From Maricaulis sp048270095 (GTDB lineage Bacteria; Pseudomonadota; Alphaproteobacteria; Caulobacterales; Maricaulaceae): a stretch of 64,000 nucleotides of DNA. The DNA lies in assembly GCF_048270095.1 (NCBI RefSeq), contig NZ_JBLWTL010000007.1:51220-115219 (forward strand), written 5' to 3'. Every line of letters starts with the position of its first letter. Position 1 is the stretch's first letter. The translations under genes were made by a program, and so were the position numbers. The notes under the pieces were generated by a model, which did not search any database, was not told the origin of the DNA, and saw nothing but the letters and a program-made list of their open reading frames with translations. Below are positions 16,673 to 27,220 of this stretch, in pieces.

Positions 16673-17607
16673 CAGCTGCCCCCTCCGCCATGCGGCAAAA
16701 CGACAAACATGTCAGCCGGGGTCACGACCAGATCGAGCCCCAGCTTGATGCAGACGCCGACGACCATGATCGCCAGCAGGGCGCGCAATTCCTCGGCCTT
16801 GACGTGGCGGCCCGCCCGGGCGCCGAACTGGGCGCCGATCACGCCGCCGACCGTGAGCATCATCGCCAGCACGACATCGACGGTCTGGTTCTGGGCCGCC
16901 TGCAGGAAGGTGGTCAGTGCGGTGACGAACAGGATCTGGAACAGCGAGGTGCCGACCACGACATTGGTTGGCATGCGCAGGATGTAGATCATTGCCGGCA
17001 CGATCACGAAGCCGCCGCCGACACCCATGATGGCTGACAGCGCGCCAACGAAGAACCCGATCAGGACGGGGGGGATGACGGAGATATAGAGGCCCGAGCG
17101 CGGGAAACGCATCTTGAAGGGCAGGGAGTCGATCCAGCCACGCTTGCCACGCTTCACTCCACCCTCGCGCCGTTCCGGCGTCTGGTTGCGGCGCAGGATC
17201 GAGCGTACGCTCTCGATGAACATCAGCGCGCCAATCGTGCCGAGGAAGCCGACATAGCTGAGCGAAATGATCAGGTCGATCTGGCCGAGCTCGCGCATGG
17301 CGGTGAATATCTGGACGCCGACAATCGAGCCGGCAGCGCCTCCGACCAGCAGCAATGTGCCCATTTTCGGGTCGAGTGTCTGGCGGCGCCAGTGGACCAG
17401 CGCGCCGGAAGCCGAGGAGGCGACGATCTGATTGGCCTGGCTCGAAACGGCGACGGCCGGCGGGATGCCGATGAAGAAGAGCAGGGGGGTCAGGAGGAAA
17501 CCGCCGCCGACACCAAACATGCCCGACAGAAAACCCACACCCGTACCCAGTCCCAACAGCAAGAAGATGTTTACCGAGATCTCGGCGATCGGGAGATATA
17601 TTTGCAC
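16672..17607 (-). CDS. Sulfite exporter TauE/SafE family permease
   Basis: A 311-residue integral membrane protein with about eight helices in two repeats. Each repeat starts with the family's Gly-rich pattern: LSGMFGVGGGFLLTPLLF near residue 28 and LSAIMGVGGGFVIVPAMI near 190. The family moves sulfite, sulfoacetate or other organosulfur anions. The start is a GTG at 17607, 6 bases after the PodJ-like gene's stop; the TIGR02186-like partner overlaps at the other end. A basic loop (EGGVKRGKRG) lies between the halves. Substrate is inferred from family only. Confidence 0.93.
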   Translation of the reverse strand: MQIYLPIAEISVNIFLLLGLGTGVGFLSGMFGVGGGFLLTPLLFFIGIPPAVAVSSQANQIVASSASGALVHWRRQTLDPKMGTLLLVGGAAGSIVGVQIFTAMRELGQIDLIISLSYVGFLGTIGALMFIESVRSILRRNQTPERREGGVKRGKRGWIDSLPFKMRFPRSGLYISVIPPVLIGFFVGALSAIMGVGGGFVIVPAMIYILRMPTNVVVGTSLFQILFVTALTTFLQAAQNQTVDVVLAMMLTVGGVIGAQFGARAGRHVKAEELRALLAIMVVGVCIKLGLDLVVTPADMFVVLPHGGGGS

Positions 17608-17613
17608 CGCCCG

Positions 17614-20600
17614 CTACCCCGCCGCAGCGCGTTCGAGCCGGTCGAGCAGGCCGGAATCAACACGCCCGGTTTGCGGTAATCCCTGATCGACTTCGAAGGC
17701 CATCACGGCGTCATAGGTCTGGCCGCCGATCATGCCGTCAATCGGTCCCGGCGAATACCCCAGTGCGGCCAGGAAGCCCTGGGCGCGGTAGACGTCATCG
17801 GTATTGGCCACCGGTGCCTGTTCCCACGGCAGATCGCGATAGAGGCCATTGGCCTGGGCATCGATTGGGCGGGGCTGGAAGGAGGAGGTGATGCGGCGAG
17901 CTTCCACGAGGGCGGCCGGCTCCATCATTTCCTCAAGCGCGGCGGCGCGCTGGGAGGCGGTCGGGTCAGATTCGCTGGCGGCAATCGAATACCAGGTGAA
18001 AGCATCGGGCACGCTCAATGGCACACCCTGGCCGCTCTCGAACAACAGGGCGAGATTGAACTGGGAATCGCGCAGGCCGAGTAGGGCCGCTTCCTGGAAC
18101 CAGCGGGCGGCCTCGTCGAAATTCACGGCTGTGCCGGTTCCGTAATAATGCATCACGGCCAGATTATGCATCGCCCGGCGGTGGCCGGCATTGGCGGCGC
18201 GTTCGGTCCAGCGGCGGGCCGCTTCCAGATCGATGCTGACACCTTCGCCGGTCTCGAGCAATTTGCCATAGCGGTACTGCGCTGACGGGACGCCCTGTTC
18301 GGCGGCGCGGCGCAGCAGGATGGCGGCGGTCGCGGTATCGCCGCTATCCAGACTGCGCATGCCGAGCAAATAGCGCGCCACAGGATTTCCATCGGCAGCG
18401 GCACTTTCGAGCGTGTTGGCGCCACTATTTGTAGTGCTGCGTGCCGCGGTTCGGCTGGGCTCCTGCGGCGTGGGCATGGTGAGCGGAATGGTATTGCCCG
18501 AAGCGTCGGCGACGGCATTGGCAGGCGCCGTCTGACGCGTGGCTGTCGTGTCGCTGGTGGTGGCGCGAGGCTCGGTACCGGCGCTATCGCCGGGATTAGC
18601 TGCTGGGTTCGGCGTCGTTTCGGTCGTGGCCGGATCGGCGGCAGTTGCGGGCGCGGCTGTGCCTGGTGCGGCGAGATCTGCAGTGGCAAAACCGGCTTCG
18701 ACCGAGGCAACGAAACTGCGCTCTTGCACAGCATTGGCCGCCTGGCTGGCGGCATCGCCGCGAATGGCTTCCCAAACCAGGATGGCGCCGGCTCCACCGA
18801 GCATGACCAGGGCGACGACGGGCAAGGCGATGAGCAGGGTGCGGCCGAGCTTGGACGGGCGGCTGCCCTGATCATAATCGACGGTCGAGCTCTGGGTGCG
18901 GGTGCGTTCGCGCGCTGAAGCCAGGAAGTCGGCATCCGCCGTGGCGCCAATCCGCTGGCCCGGACGTGGTCCCGATTGTTGTGGTGCGGCCTGCGGCGCG
19001 GGTTCTGGTCTTGCCGGTACCGGTTGCGGCACAGCCTGCAATGTGGGGTGAGGCGCGGCTTGTGGGGCGGGCGCGGCGGGCGGACGCACGGGCTGTGAGA
19101 TGGCGGATTGCGGCGCCGTCGCAGCGGCGACCGGGCGTGGCTGTGGTGCCGGCTGAGGCGCCGGTGCCGAGGCGGGCTGGGGGGCGCGCAAGACCGGTGC
19201 GGCCAGCGGTTGAGCGGCCGCGGCTGGCTGCGCTGGTGGCTCGGGCGTCAGGAAAGGATCGGCATCGTCGGGCGCGTAGTGGCTGCGGGGCGTTTCGGCC
19301 TGGGGCGGCGGTGCCAGCGGTGTGTCGAAGTCGATCGGCTCGGCCACAGGTGCTGGCGCGCCGACTTCAGCGACAATGGCCTCCGCTTCGGCCTCGGCCT
19401 CAGCGCCAGAATCGGCGTCGTCCTCCTGCTTGCGGGCCTCGCTGGCTTCGAGCCGGTCGGCCAAGGCTGACATGGCGCGTTGCACCGGCGAGAGGACTTC
19501 TTCTGTATCGGCACGCACCGTGGCGAGGCGATCCTTGACGCCACTCATCGCATCCTCGATGCGCTGGGCGGTCCGTTCCTCGGACTGGCGCAGCCGGTCG
19601 GCCAATGCTTCGTCGGAGGCTGCCTTCTTCTCGTCCAGACGGGCAATGACCTCGGCCATCCGGTCGGTCGCAGCGGCGACGGCGGTCGAGGATTGCGCCT
19701 CGGCATAGCTGATGCGATCGGCCAGCGCCTTGCCCATACGGGTGACTTCATCACCCATCCGGCGCAGCGATTCCTTGCCCTCCTGGCGGACATCATCCAG
19801 CCGGCGGTCGATATTCTGTTCCGCACGCGTATCGCGTAGCGCGTCCTGCGTGCGGCGCTCATTCTCTGTCAGGCGCCGTTCGATGGCGCCGGCCAGCTTG
19901 GTCAGCTCATGGCCGAGCTTGTGCATGCCATCACCCTGGCGGCGTTCGGCATCATCAATGCGGCCCAGTGCCTGGGTAAGCGCGTTCTCGAGCCGGTCGA
20001 CCCGGGGCTCGGCTGCAACATTGCTCAGGGCGCTGGCGAGCTGGGAGCGGGTCTCGGCAATCATGCCGGCGACTTCGCTGGACAGGCGGTCGAAGCGGCG
20101 TTCCAGTTCGACATTATCCCCGGAATTGCGCGATTCCAGAGTCTTGAGTCGGCCTTCAAGGCGCGCGACCGTGGTGTCGAGCGTGCGCGCGGCATCATTG
20201 GTCTGGCGCTCGGCGCCCTCAACCCGCAGGCGCAGGCTGTCGGTCGCGCGGTGCAGTCCGTTGAGAACCTCGCCCGAGCGCTCATCGCGCCGCTTGGCCT
20301 GGTCGGCCAGATCGGCGGCGCGGTGCTCGGCCCGTTCCAGCTTCAGCGCCAGCGCCTCGGCGGATTTGCGGGCGGCCTCGCCCTGATCCTTGACATGCTG
20401 GCCGGTGTCGTGGAGCCGCGCGGCCACGTCGTTCTCATGTTCATAGAGCCGGCGTGCCAGTTTCATGATGGTTGTTTCGATGGCCTTGCCGGCTTCGGGA
20501 TTGCCCGTCACCTGACCGGATTCCATCTGCGCGATCCGGCCGGCCAGATCGTCCTGGCCCTGTCGCACCCGGCCCAGATCCTCGCGCGTTTCCTCGAGTT

Positions 20601-20961
20601 GTTCCGCCTGGCGTTCGCTAGTGCGGCCCACCTTGTCGACGAGCTGGTTGATGGCCTTGTCGAGACTGCCGAGTGTTTGTGAGGACTGGTGTTCGGCCGC
20701 TTCAATGCGTTCGGTGAGCCGATTGACCATGGCGCGCAGCAGACGGTCTTCGCCGGGCTCGACCGGGCTGGCACCGCCGCCAAAGCCCGGAAAACCTTCC
20801 AGCGCGTCGTCCCAGCTCGGATTGGCGGGATCGGAATCGTCGAGAATCACCCGGTTGAGCCACTCGCCCAGGGTAACCCCGTCATGACGCGCCGCCGTCT
20901 TGGCACGCGCCCGAGCGCGGGGATCGATTCCCTTGACGCTCCAAGGACCTGCAGACGACAT
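17614..20961 (-). CDS. podJ: PodJ-like polar localisation factor (coiled coil-TM-Sel1-peptidoglycan binding)
   Basis: An 1115-residue polarity organiser. It opens with SAGPWSVKGIDPRARARAK and GVTLGEWLNRVIL, the conserved start of PodJ-type proteins. Residues about 75-480 are heptad-rich coiled coil, about 500-690 acidic then Pro/Ala-rich disordered linker, about 705-730 one transmembrane helix (RTLLIALPVVALVMLGGAG), about 850-1020 periplasmic Sel1/TPR repeats (SAQYRYGKLLETGEG), and about 1050-1112 a peptidoglycan-binding domain (ALGYSPGPIDGMIGG). In Caulobacter PodJ recruits pili and holdfast machinery and PleC to the new pole. TauE/SafE genes follow within 7 bases, possibly one transcript. 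Confidence 0.9.
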   Translation of the reverse strand: MSSAGPWSVKGIDPRARARAKTAARHDGVTLGEWLNRVILDDSDPANPSWDDALEGFPGFGGGASPVEPGEDRLLRAMVNRLTERIEAAEHQSSQTLGSLDKAINQLVDKVGRTSERQAEQLEETREDLGRVRQGQDDLAGRIAQMESGQVTGNPEAGKAIETTIMKLARRLYEHENDVAARLHDTGQHVKDQGEAARKSAEALALKLERAEHRAADLADQAKRRDERSGEVLNGLHRATDSLRLRVEGAERQTNDAARTLDTTVARLEGRLKTLESRNSGDNVELERRFDRLSSEVAGMIAETRSQLASALSNVAAEPRVDRLENALTQALGRIDDAERRQGDGMHKLGHELTKLAGAIERRLTENERRTQDALRDTRAEQNIDRRLDDVRQEGKESLRRMGDEVTRMGKALADRISYAEAQSSTAVAAATDRMAEVIARLDEKKAASDEALADRLRQSEERTAQRIEDAMSGVKDRLATVRADTEEVLSPVQRAMSALADRLEASEARKQEDDADSGAEAEAEAEAIVAEVGAPAPVAEPIDFDTPLAPPPQAETPRSHYAPDDADPFLTPEPPAQPAAAAQPLAAPVLRAPQPASAPAPQPAPQPRPVAAATAPQSAISQPVRPPAAPAPQAAPHPTLQAVPQPVPARPEPAPQAAPQQSGPRPGQRIGATADADFLASARERTRTQSSTVDYDQGSRPSKLGRTLLIALPVVALVMLGGAGAILVWEAIRGDAASQAANAVQERSFVASVEAGFATADLAAPGTAAPATAADPATTETTPNPAANPGDSAGTEPRATTSDTTATRQTAPANAVADASGNTIPLTMPTPQEPSRTAARSTTNSGANTLESAAADGNPVARYLLGMRSLDSGDTATAAILLRRAAEQGVPSAQYRYGKLLETGEGVSIDLEAARRWTERAANAGHRRAMHNLAVMHYYGTGTAVNFDEAARWFQEAALLGLRDSQFNLALLFESGQGVPLSVPDAFTWYSIAASESDPTASQRAAALEEMMEPAALVEARRITSSFQPRPIDAQANGLYRDLPWEQAPVANTDDVYRAQGFLAALGYSPGPIDGMIGGQTYDAVMAFEVDQGLPQTGRVDSGLLDRLERAAAG

Positions 20962-21150
20962 GCGAATCGCTCACCTAATTGCCCAGGCTCAAGCTACCGG
21001 GCGGTTAATATTGTGTAAACCAAGGCTGGTAACGCTATATGTAGTGTTTCCACACCCAATGCTGGAAAACGACGCCAAAACGCCGAAATCCTGAGTCTGA
21101 ACAAGGCTCCGACTCGGTTAACGCGGCGTAAAACCTGTGGGTAAATGGCG

Positions 21151-22893
21151 TTAATCTCTGTCGGTGGGCGGTTCAGTTTCCGCGTCGGCCTCGGCTGGGT
21201 CCGTGGAAGGAGCCTGGGCCGGCGCCTCGACCAACGGCTCGACTGGCGCGTCGACTGAGGCCTCATCGGGCGTTTCAGCTGGCGCTTCGACCGGGGGCTC
21301 GACTGGCGTGTCAACCCGGGCCACGGCCGGGGCCGGGGGTGGGCGGAAATAATTGGGCGCAATCGCCTGCAATTGCGCATTCATAACGCCGGCTTCGCGA
21401 ACCGGCGGTGTCGTTGCGGCGGCGGGCAGGCTGACGGCAATATCGAACAGCATCCAGGCCGATTCGACATCGGCCTGGCTCGCCGCATAACGGCCTGCAT
21501 GCCAATAGGTCAGCGCGCAATGCGGGTCGGCCTGGGCGCTGGCGGCGAACAGGCTCAAGGGATCGAGCTCCGGGGCGTGGGCGGCGTCAGAGGTGCGCAG
21601 CGCTGCCAGGGTCTCGGCGGCGAGCAGATTGGCGGCCGCTCCAGCCAGATCACCACGGTCGAGATAGGGGCGCAGGCCCTCCAGCGCGGCCGCGCGGTCG
21701 CCCTGCAGATCCGCAAGCGTCGACATCAAAGCCTCGAACTGTTCGTTGCCGAGGCCGGCGGCAACGAGTTGCGAGATCCGTATGCACAAGGGGTCGGTCG
21801 ACCGCGTCGGGCAGGCGCCCAGGTGATGGGACGCCTGGTACAGCATCAGCAGCGCGCCGGGCTTGTCGCCAGCGCTGGCAGCGGCCTGTGCGGCGTCAAG
21901 GAAAACGGCTTCATCGGGGCTGCCGCCCGGGTGGGCCGCGGCGTTGAGGCCGGCATGGGCAATGGCGGCGAGTTCCGGGTCAGACCAGTCATAATTGGCG
22001 GCTGGCGCGGCCGGCAGGTTTTCGGGCCAGGGAAAGCGCGCCGTACTCTCGCCGGCGCTGAGCCGGCTCCAGACTTCGCGCCGGCCATCCGGGCTGCTCG
22101 GGCTAAAGACGATGAAGCCAAACCGCTCGGGAATGCCGGTCAGCGTGCTCATGATATTGAGAGCGTCCGGATGGATAGGTGTCGTGTGGCGCAGCCAGCG
22201 CCGGAAGAGTTCGACATCGGCCGGGCTGCCGTCTTCGCCTGGCGTGATGCCGAGAATGACGGCGCCGTCGGGATTGCGGCGGATTTCCTGCGCGCCGGTT
22301 TCCGTGGTGGTGAGTTGCATCGGCACTTCGGCGAGCCGCACGCCCATCGCTGCTTCAATCCAGAAGCGTTCGAACCGGCTGCCATCGGGGCCGGTCACTT
22401 CGTCGAGTTCGCCGCCACGCGTGTAGAAGGTAAAGGTATCCATCTGCCGGTGGACATAGCCGATCACCGGGCGGTTGCGCATTACCGGTCCGGTCGGGGT
22501 CGCGACCCGGGTCAGGATGCGCTCCTGGCTGAAATCAATCACGGCTGCGCCGGGGTCGGTGGCCTCGGTGACATAACCATCGCCAATGACGACTTCGCGC
22601 GTCTCGCTGGACTGCTCCGTTCCGTCGAGGTCAAAGCGTTCGATGCGCCAGCGCGTGCGCAGGACCTGTTCGGCGGTCTCGCCGCGGGCGGCGAGATAGT
22701 CGTCGCGGTTCAGGAATGCACCGGCCGGCGCGTAGACCGGAATTTCGGCCGCGGCCTCCTCCGGCGCGACAGGGCTGCGCTGGACGATGGAAAACGGATC
22801 GTCGGCGGCTTGCCGGGCGAGCGCCGGCGTGGCGGCAGGGGCGGCTGCAAGGGCGAGCAGGGCCAGCAGCCAAGAGTGTGTGGATCGGGTCAT
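21151..22893 (-). CDS. Secreted protein with Pro/Glu-rich repeat tail, function unknown
   Basis: A 580-residue protein with a clear signal peptide (LLALLALAAAPAATPALARQ, cleavage near residue 27). A beta-rich domain occupies about residues 50-290 (QVLRTRWRIERFDLDG, VTEATDPGAAVIDFSQER), then a helical TPR/Sel1-like region to about 510 (GDKPGALLMLYQASHHLG). The last 60 residues are imperfect repeats of PVE-P-EAPAE type, presumably extended in the periplasm or through the wall. No known family was recognised. It is upstream of the PodJ-like gene on the same strand with a 189-base gap, so it may be envelope-related. Confidence 0.78.
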   Translation of the reverse strand: MTRSTHSWLLALLALAAAPAATPALARQAADDPFSIVQRSPVAPEEAAAEIPVYAPAGAFLNRDDYLAARGETAEQVLRTRWRIERFDLDGTEQSSETREVVIGDGYVTEATDPGAAVIDFSQERILTRVATPTGPVMRNRPVIGYVHRQMDTFTFYTRGGELDEVTGPDGSRFERFWIEAAMGVRLAEVPMQLTTTETGAQEIRRNPDGAVILGITPGEDGSPADVELFRRWLRHTTPIHPDALNIMSTLTGIPERFGFIVFSPSSPDGRREVWSRLSAGESTARFPWPENLPAAPAANYDWSDPELAAIAHAGLNAAAHPGGSPDEAVFLDAAQAAASAGDKPGALLMLYQASHHLGACPTRSTDPLCIRISQLVAAGLGNEQFEALMSTLADLQGDRAAALEGLRPYLDRGDLAGAAANLLAAETLAALRTSDAAHAPELDPLSLFAASAQADPHCALTYWHAGRYAASQADVESAWMLFDIAVSLPAAATTPPVREAGVMNAQLQAIAPNYFRPPPAPAVARVDTPVEPPVEAPAETPDEASVDAPVEPLVEAPAQAPSTDPAEADAETEPPTDRD

Positions 22894-22975
22894 GCGCTAA
22901 CATTGCCGCGCGGCGATCCTCGAGGGAAGGGGGGACGGTAAAAAGACCTGCATCTCGGTCCGGAAAATCAAAATG

Positions 22976-22997
22976 ACGTTGACGTTCGCGTCAACGT
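22976..22997. promoter_or_regulatory. Perfect inverted repeat, likely operator of the LiuR-like MerR regulator
   Basis: ACGTTGACG (22976-22984), a 4-base spacer TTCG and CGTCAACGT (22989-22997) form a perfect 9+9 palindrome ending 17 bases before the regulator's ATG. Its core TTGACG-N4-CGTCAA agrees with the type of site I recall for LiuR/AcdR-like MerR regulators of acyl-CoA degradation. Autoregulation and control of the downstream dehydrogenase genes are inferred. Confidence 0.72.
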
Positions 22998-23014
22998 GTG
23001 CGCATAAGAATGGC

Positions 23015-23497
23015 ATGATTGATCCGGTCGCTCCCGATTCCGAATTCACCATCCGCGAACTCGCGCAGGAGTTCGATGTCACGCCCCGTACGCTGCGCTT
23101 CTATGAGCAAAAGGGCATGATCCATCCGGTCCGGCGCGGCGCCAGCCGCATCTATTCAGCGATCGACCATGCCCGGATCGAGCTCATCCTGCGCGGCAAG
23201 CGCGTCGGTTTCGCGCTCGACGAGATCAAGGAAATTCTTGACCTTGAGCCGATCTATCGCGGCGGCCGCGAGCGGCTTGAGCCTGCGATTGAACGGTTCG
23301 AGGCGCGGGTGGCTGTCCTCAAGCAGCAGCGCGAGGATGTCGACCATGCCATTGCCGAGCTGCAAGCGGGGCTCGACTGGATGCGTGACCGGCTCGCAGA
23401 CCGCGAACCGTCTGAAGATGTGCGCCGCCGCGCCCGTGCGTTTGAGGCGCTGGCCGCGGCGCGTCTCGATCCCTGGTCAAGCCTGAACGCGGAATAA
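23015..23497 (+). CDS. MerR-family regulator of acyl-CoA catabolism (LiuR-like)
   Basis: A 160-residue regulator. The MerR winged helix is FTIRELAQEFDVTPRTLRFY (about residues 11-30), followed by EQKGMIHPVRRG and RIELILRGKRVGFALDEIKE, which closely follow the LiuR/AcdR pattern. A coiled-coil dimerisation helix fills about residues 85-130. There are no metal-binding cysteines at the C-terminus, fitting an acyl-CoA rather than metal sensor. ATG 23015 lies just after a perfect palindrome that is probably its operator. An acyl-CoA dehydrogenase gene follows after 52 bases, and the context points to control of beta-oxidation. Confidence 0.9.
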   Translation: MIDPVAPDSEFTIRELAQEFDVTPRTLRFYEQKGMIHPVRRGASRIYSAIDHARIELILRGKRVGFALDEIKEILDLEPIYRGGRERLEPAIERFEARVAVLKQQREDVDHAIAELQAGLDWMRDRLADREPSEDVRRRARAFEALAAARLDPWSSLNAE

Positions 23498-23549
23498 CCA
23501 GAACACTCACACCCTTTCCTTGCCCCCTTTCGCCCGACGGAGATTCACC

Positions 23550-25340
23550 ATGACAACCCCTTATCGCGCCCCGGTTCGTGACCAGCGTTTCATTCTCCAT
23601 GATGTGCTCAATCTGGCTCAATATGGCGACCTGCCCGGCTTCGCCGATGCTGATGCGGACACAGTCGATGCGATCCTGGAAGAGGGCGGCAAATTCTGTG
23701 AGGGCGTGCTCGCACCGCTGTCGCATATTGGCGATGTCGAGGGCTGCGTTCGCGACATGGATGGCAATGTCAAAACGCCGGCAGGTTTCAAGGACGCGTT
23801 CAAGCAGATGTCCGAAGGCGGCTGGACAGCGCTTTCGTCAGATCCCGAATATGGCGGTCAGGGCTTGCCGCATGTGCTCAACCTGGCATTCAACGAAATG
23901 GTCTCGGCCGCCAATATGGCCTTTGGCATGTATCCCGGCCTAACCCTGGGCGCTGCCGCGGCGCTCCACACCGGTGGCAGCGACGAGCAGAAGCGCCTGT
24001 ATCTGCCGAAGATGATTTCCTGCCAGTGGGGCGGGACGATGAACCTGACCGAACCGCATTGCGGCACCGATCTGGGCCTGTTGCGTACCAAGGCCGTGCC
24101 CCAGGCGGACGGTTCCTACAAGATTACCGGCCAGAAGATCTGGATCTCGTCCGGCGAGCACGACATGGCGGAGAATATCATCCACCTGGTCATTGCCCGT
24201 ATCGAAGGCGCCCCGGACGGCGTGAAGGGCATCTCCCTCTTCGTGGTGCCGAAATTCCTGCCCGACAGCGATGGCAATCCGGGCACCCGCAACACGCTGA
24301 AATGCGGCGGGCTGGAAGAGAAAATGGGCATTCACGGCAATGCCACCTGCGTGATGGATTATGACGAGGCCACCGGCTGGCTGGTCGGGGAAGAAAACAA
24401 GGGCCTCAAAATCATGTTTATCATGATGAATGAAGCCCGCCTCGGCGTTGGCTTGCAGGGCTATGCCCTCGCCGAAGCCGCCTACCAGCAATCGCTTGGC
24501 TTCGCCAAGGACCGCCTCCAGGGCCGCTCCCTGACCGGACCGAAAAACCCGGAAGGCCCGGCCGATCCGATCATCGTGCACCCGGATGTGCGCCGCATGT
24601 TGATGGACCAGAAATCCTTCGTTGAAGGCGCGCGGTGTTTCGCGCTCTGGACCGCGTTGCAGGGCGATCTCGAGGAAAAGGCCTCCGATCCGAAAGTCCG
24701 CGAGAAGGCCGGCGATTACATGGCCCTGCTCACCCCGGTGGTGAAGGGTTATCTGACCGGCAAGGGTTTCGACATGGTCTCCAGCGGGCTGCAGATCCAT
24801 GGCGGATCGGGCTTCACCGAGGAATGGGGCGCCTCGCAATTGCTGCGCGATGCCCGCATCACTCTGATCTATGAAGGCACGAACGGTATCCAGGCGCTTG
24901 ACCTGGTCGGTCGCAAGCTGGCGATGAATGGCATGCGCCCGATCATGAGCTTCTTCGCCGAGCTCGACGCCTTTGTCGCCGAGGGTGGCGGCGAGAGCGA
25001 GCAGGTCTTTATCGCCGCGGTTGCCGATTGCAAGGCCAAGCTTGAGGAGGCCACCAATTGGCTGGTCGAGAATGGTTTGAAGAATTTCGACCATGCCGGC
25101 GCCGCCTCGCATGACTATCTCCAGCTCTTCGGCCTGACCTGCCTGACCTATATGTGGGCCAAGATGGCCAAGGTTTCGGCCGCGAAAATCGCCGCCGGCG
25201 ACGGTGACCCGATCTATGCCAACAAGCTCAAGACCGGCCTCTATTTCATCGAGCGCTGGGTGCCGGAAGGCGCGATGCATCTGGCCAAGGTCAAGACCGG
25301 TGCCGATGCGATGATGGCGCTGGCGGCGGAGGATTTCTGA
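23550..25340 (+). CDS. Acyl-CoA dehydrogenase, long form with extra N- and C-terminal domains
   Basis: A 596-residue FAD enzyme, longer than the usual 380 because of an N-terminal AcylCoA_DH_N-type domain and a C-terminal domain, as in the DmdC/FadE12-like group. Motifs: NLTEPHCGTDLGLLRTKA (flavin/substrate region, about residues 168-185), ITGQKIWISSGEHD, and YEGTNGIQALDLVGRK carrying the catalytic-base Glu (near 445). It oxidises acyl-CoA to trans-2-enoyl-CoA, passing electrons to ETF. ATG 23550 follows ACGGAG. Proteins of this group are often called 3-methylmercaptopropionyl-CoA dehydrogenase, but the context here favours fatty-acid oxidation. Confidence 0.93.
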   Translation: MTTPYRAPVRDQRFILHDVLNLAQYGDLPGFADADADTVDAILEEGGKFCEGVLAPLSHIGDVEGCVRDMDGNVKTPAGFKDAFKQMSEGGWTALSSDPEYGGQGLPHVLNLAFNEMVSAANMAFGMYPGLTLGAAAALHTGGSDEQKRLYLPKMISCQWGGTMNLTEPHCGTDLGLLRTKAVPQADGSYKITGQKIWISSGEHDMAENIIHLVIARIEGAPDGVKGISLFVVPKFLPDSDGNPGTRNTLKCGGLEEKMGIHGNATCVMDYDEATGWLVGEENKGLKIMFIMMNEARLGVGLQGYALAEAAYQQSLGFAKDRLQGRSLTGPKNPEGPADPIIVHPDVRRMLMDQKSFVEGARCFALWTALQGDLEEKASDPKVREKAGDYMALLTPVVKGYLTGKGFDMVSSGLQIHGGSGFTEEWGASQLLRDARITLIYEGTNGIQALDLVGRKLAMNGMRPIMSFFAELDAFVAEGGGESEQVFIAAVADCKAKLEEATNWLVENGLKNFDHAGAASHDYLQLFGLTCLTYMWAKMAKVSAAKIAAGDGDPIYANKLKTGLYFIERWVPEGAMHLAKVKTGADAMMALAAEDF

Positions 25341-25409
25341 GGGCGCGCCTGAGCAGGGCAGCCAGGACAAGAAACGATACGAGCACCATAACACTGGGGA
25401 GTGGGTGAT

Positions 25410-26573
<1,164 letters not shown>

Positions 26574-26592
26574 GGCTTATTGGAAGCGAACC

Positions 26593-27192
26593 ATGTACAC
26601 GCCGAAATATTTCAGGATTGAAGACCAGGCCTCGCTCTCGGCGCTGATGCGAGCCTATGATTTCGCCATTGTCCTGGTGCCCGGTGAGCCGGATCTGGCG
26701 GCGACGCATATACCGCTCAAGCTTGATGATGGCCGCCAGATGCTGATCGGCCATGTTGCCCAGGCCAATCCGATCGCCCAGGCGATCCGTGACGGCAAAG
26801 AGGCGGTGGCGATCTTCTCCGGCCCGCATGCCTATGTCTCGCCGACCTGGTATTCCGACCCCGACAATAATGTGCCGACGTGGAACTACATGGCCGTGCA
26901 TGCTTTCGGGCATTTCATCCCGCTCGAGGGCGAGGCGGCGGAACGTTCGCTCTCGGCCCAGATCGCCGATTTCGAGTCTGATTGGCGCATCACCAATATC
27001 GAGCTCGGCCAACGCGTCCGGCTCGAGAGCGCGATCCAGGCCTTCGAATTCAAGATTGTCCGCCTCGAGGGCAAGGCCAAGCTCTCGCAAAACAAGCCGG
27101 CCAAGGAGCGCATGCTGATCGCCAAGGCGCTCGAAGCGCGTGGCGAAAACGCCGTGGCCCACCATATGACTGAAGTCGGGGCGGAAGAATGA
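26593..27192 (+). CDS. FMN-binding PaiB-like protein
   Basis: A 199-residue PaiB-family protein with split-barrel flavin-binding fold. Family blocks: MYTPKYFRIEDQASL at the start, THIPLKLDDGR (about residues 38-48), IFSGPHAYVSPTWY (about 75-88), VPTWNYMAVHAFG (about 94-106), and a C-terminal KLSQNKPAKER. In Bacillus PaiB is a negative regulator of sporulation and protease genes; the biochemical activity is unclear. Here it lies inside a beta-oxidation cluster, 19 bases after an acyl-CoA dehydrogenase, so an enzymatic flavoprotein role or detoxification is possible. That is inference. Confidence 0.88.
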   Translation: MYTPKYFRIEDQASLSALMRAYDFAIVLVPGEPDLAATHIPLKLDDGRQMLIGHVAQANPIAQAIRDGKEAVAIFSGPHAYVSPTWYSDPDNNVPTWNYMAVHAFGHFIPLEGEAAERSLSAQIADFESDWRITNIELGQRVRLESAIQAFEFKIVRLEGKAKLSQNKPAKERMLIAKALEARGENAVAHHMTEVGAEE

Positions 27193-27220
27193 TGCCCCTG
27201 AACAGATTTACCCCATCGGT

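Noticed and set aside
21165..21330. Repetitive DNA that could look like a minisatellite or CRISPR-like array
   Set aside because: It is the in-frame Pro/Glu repeat tail of the secreted protein gene; repeat units are imperfect and have no unique spacers.
23940..25394. A 484-codon open frame antisense to the long acyl-CoA dehydrogenase
   Set aside because: The plus-strand enzyme has all family motifs; the antisense frame has no domain or ribosome site and is a shadow of codon bias.
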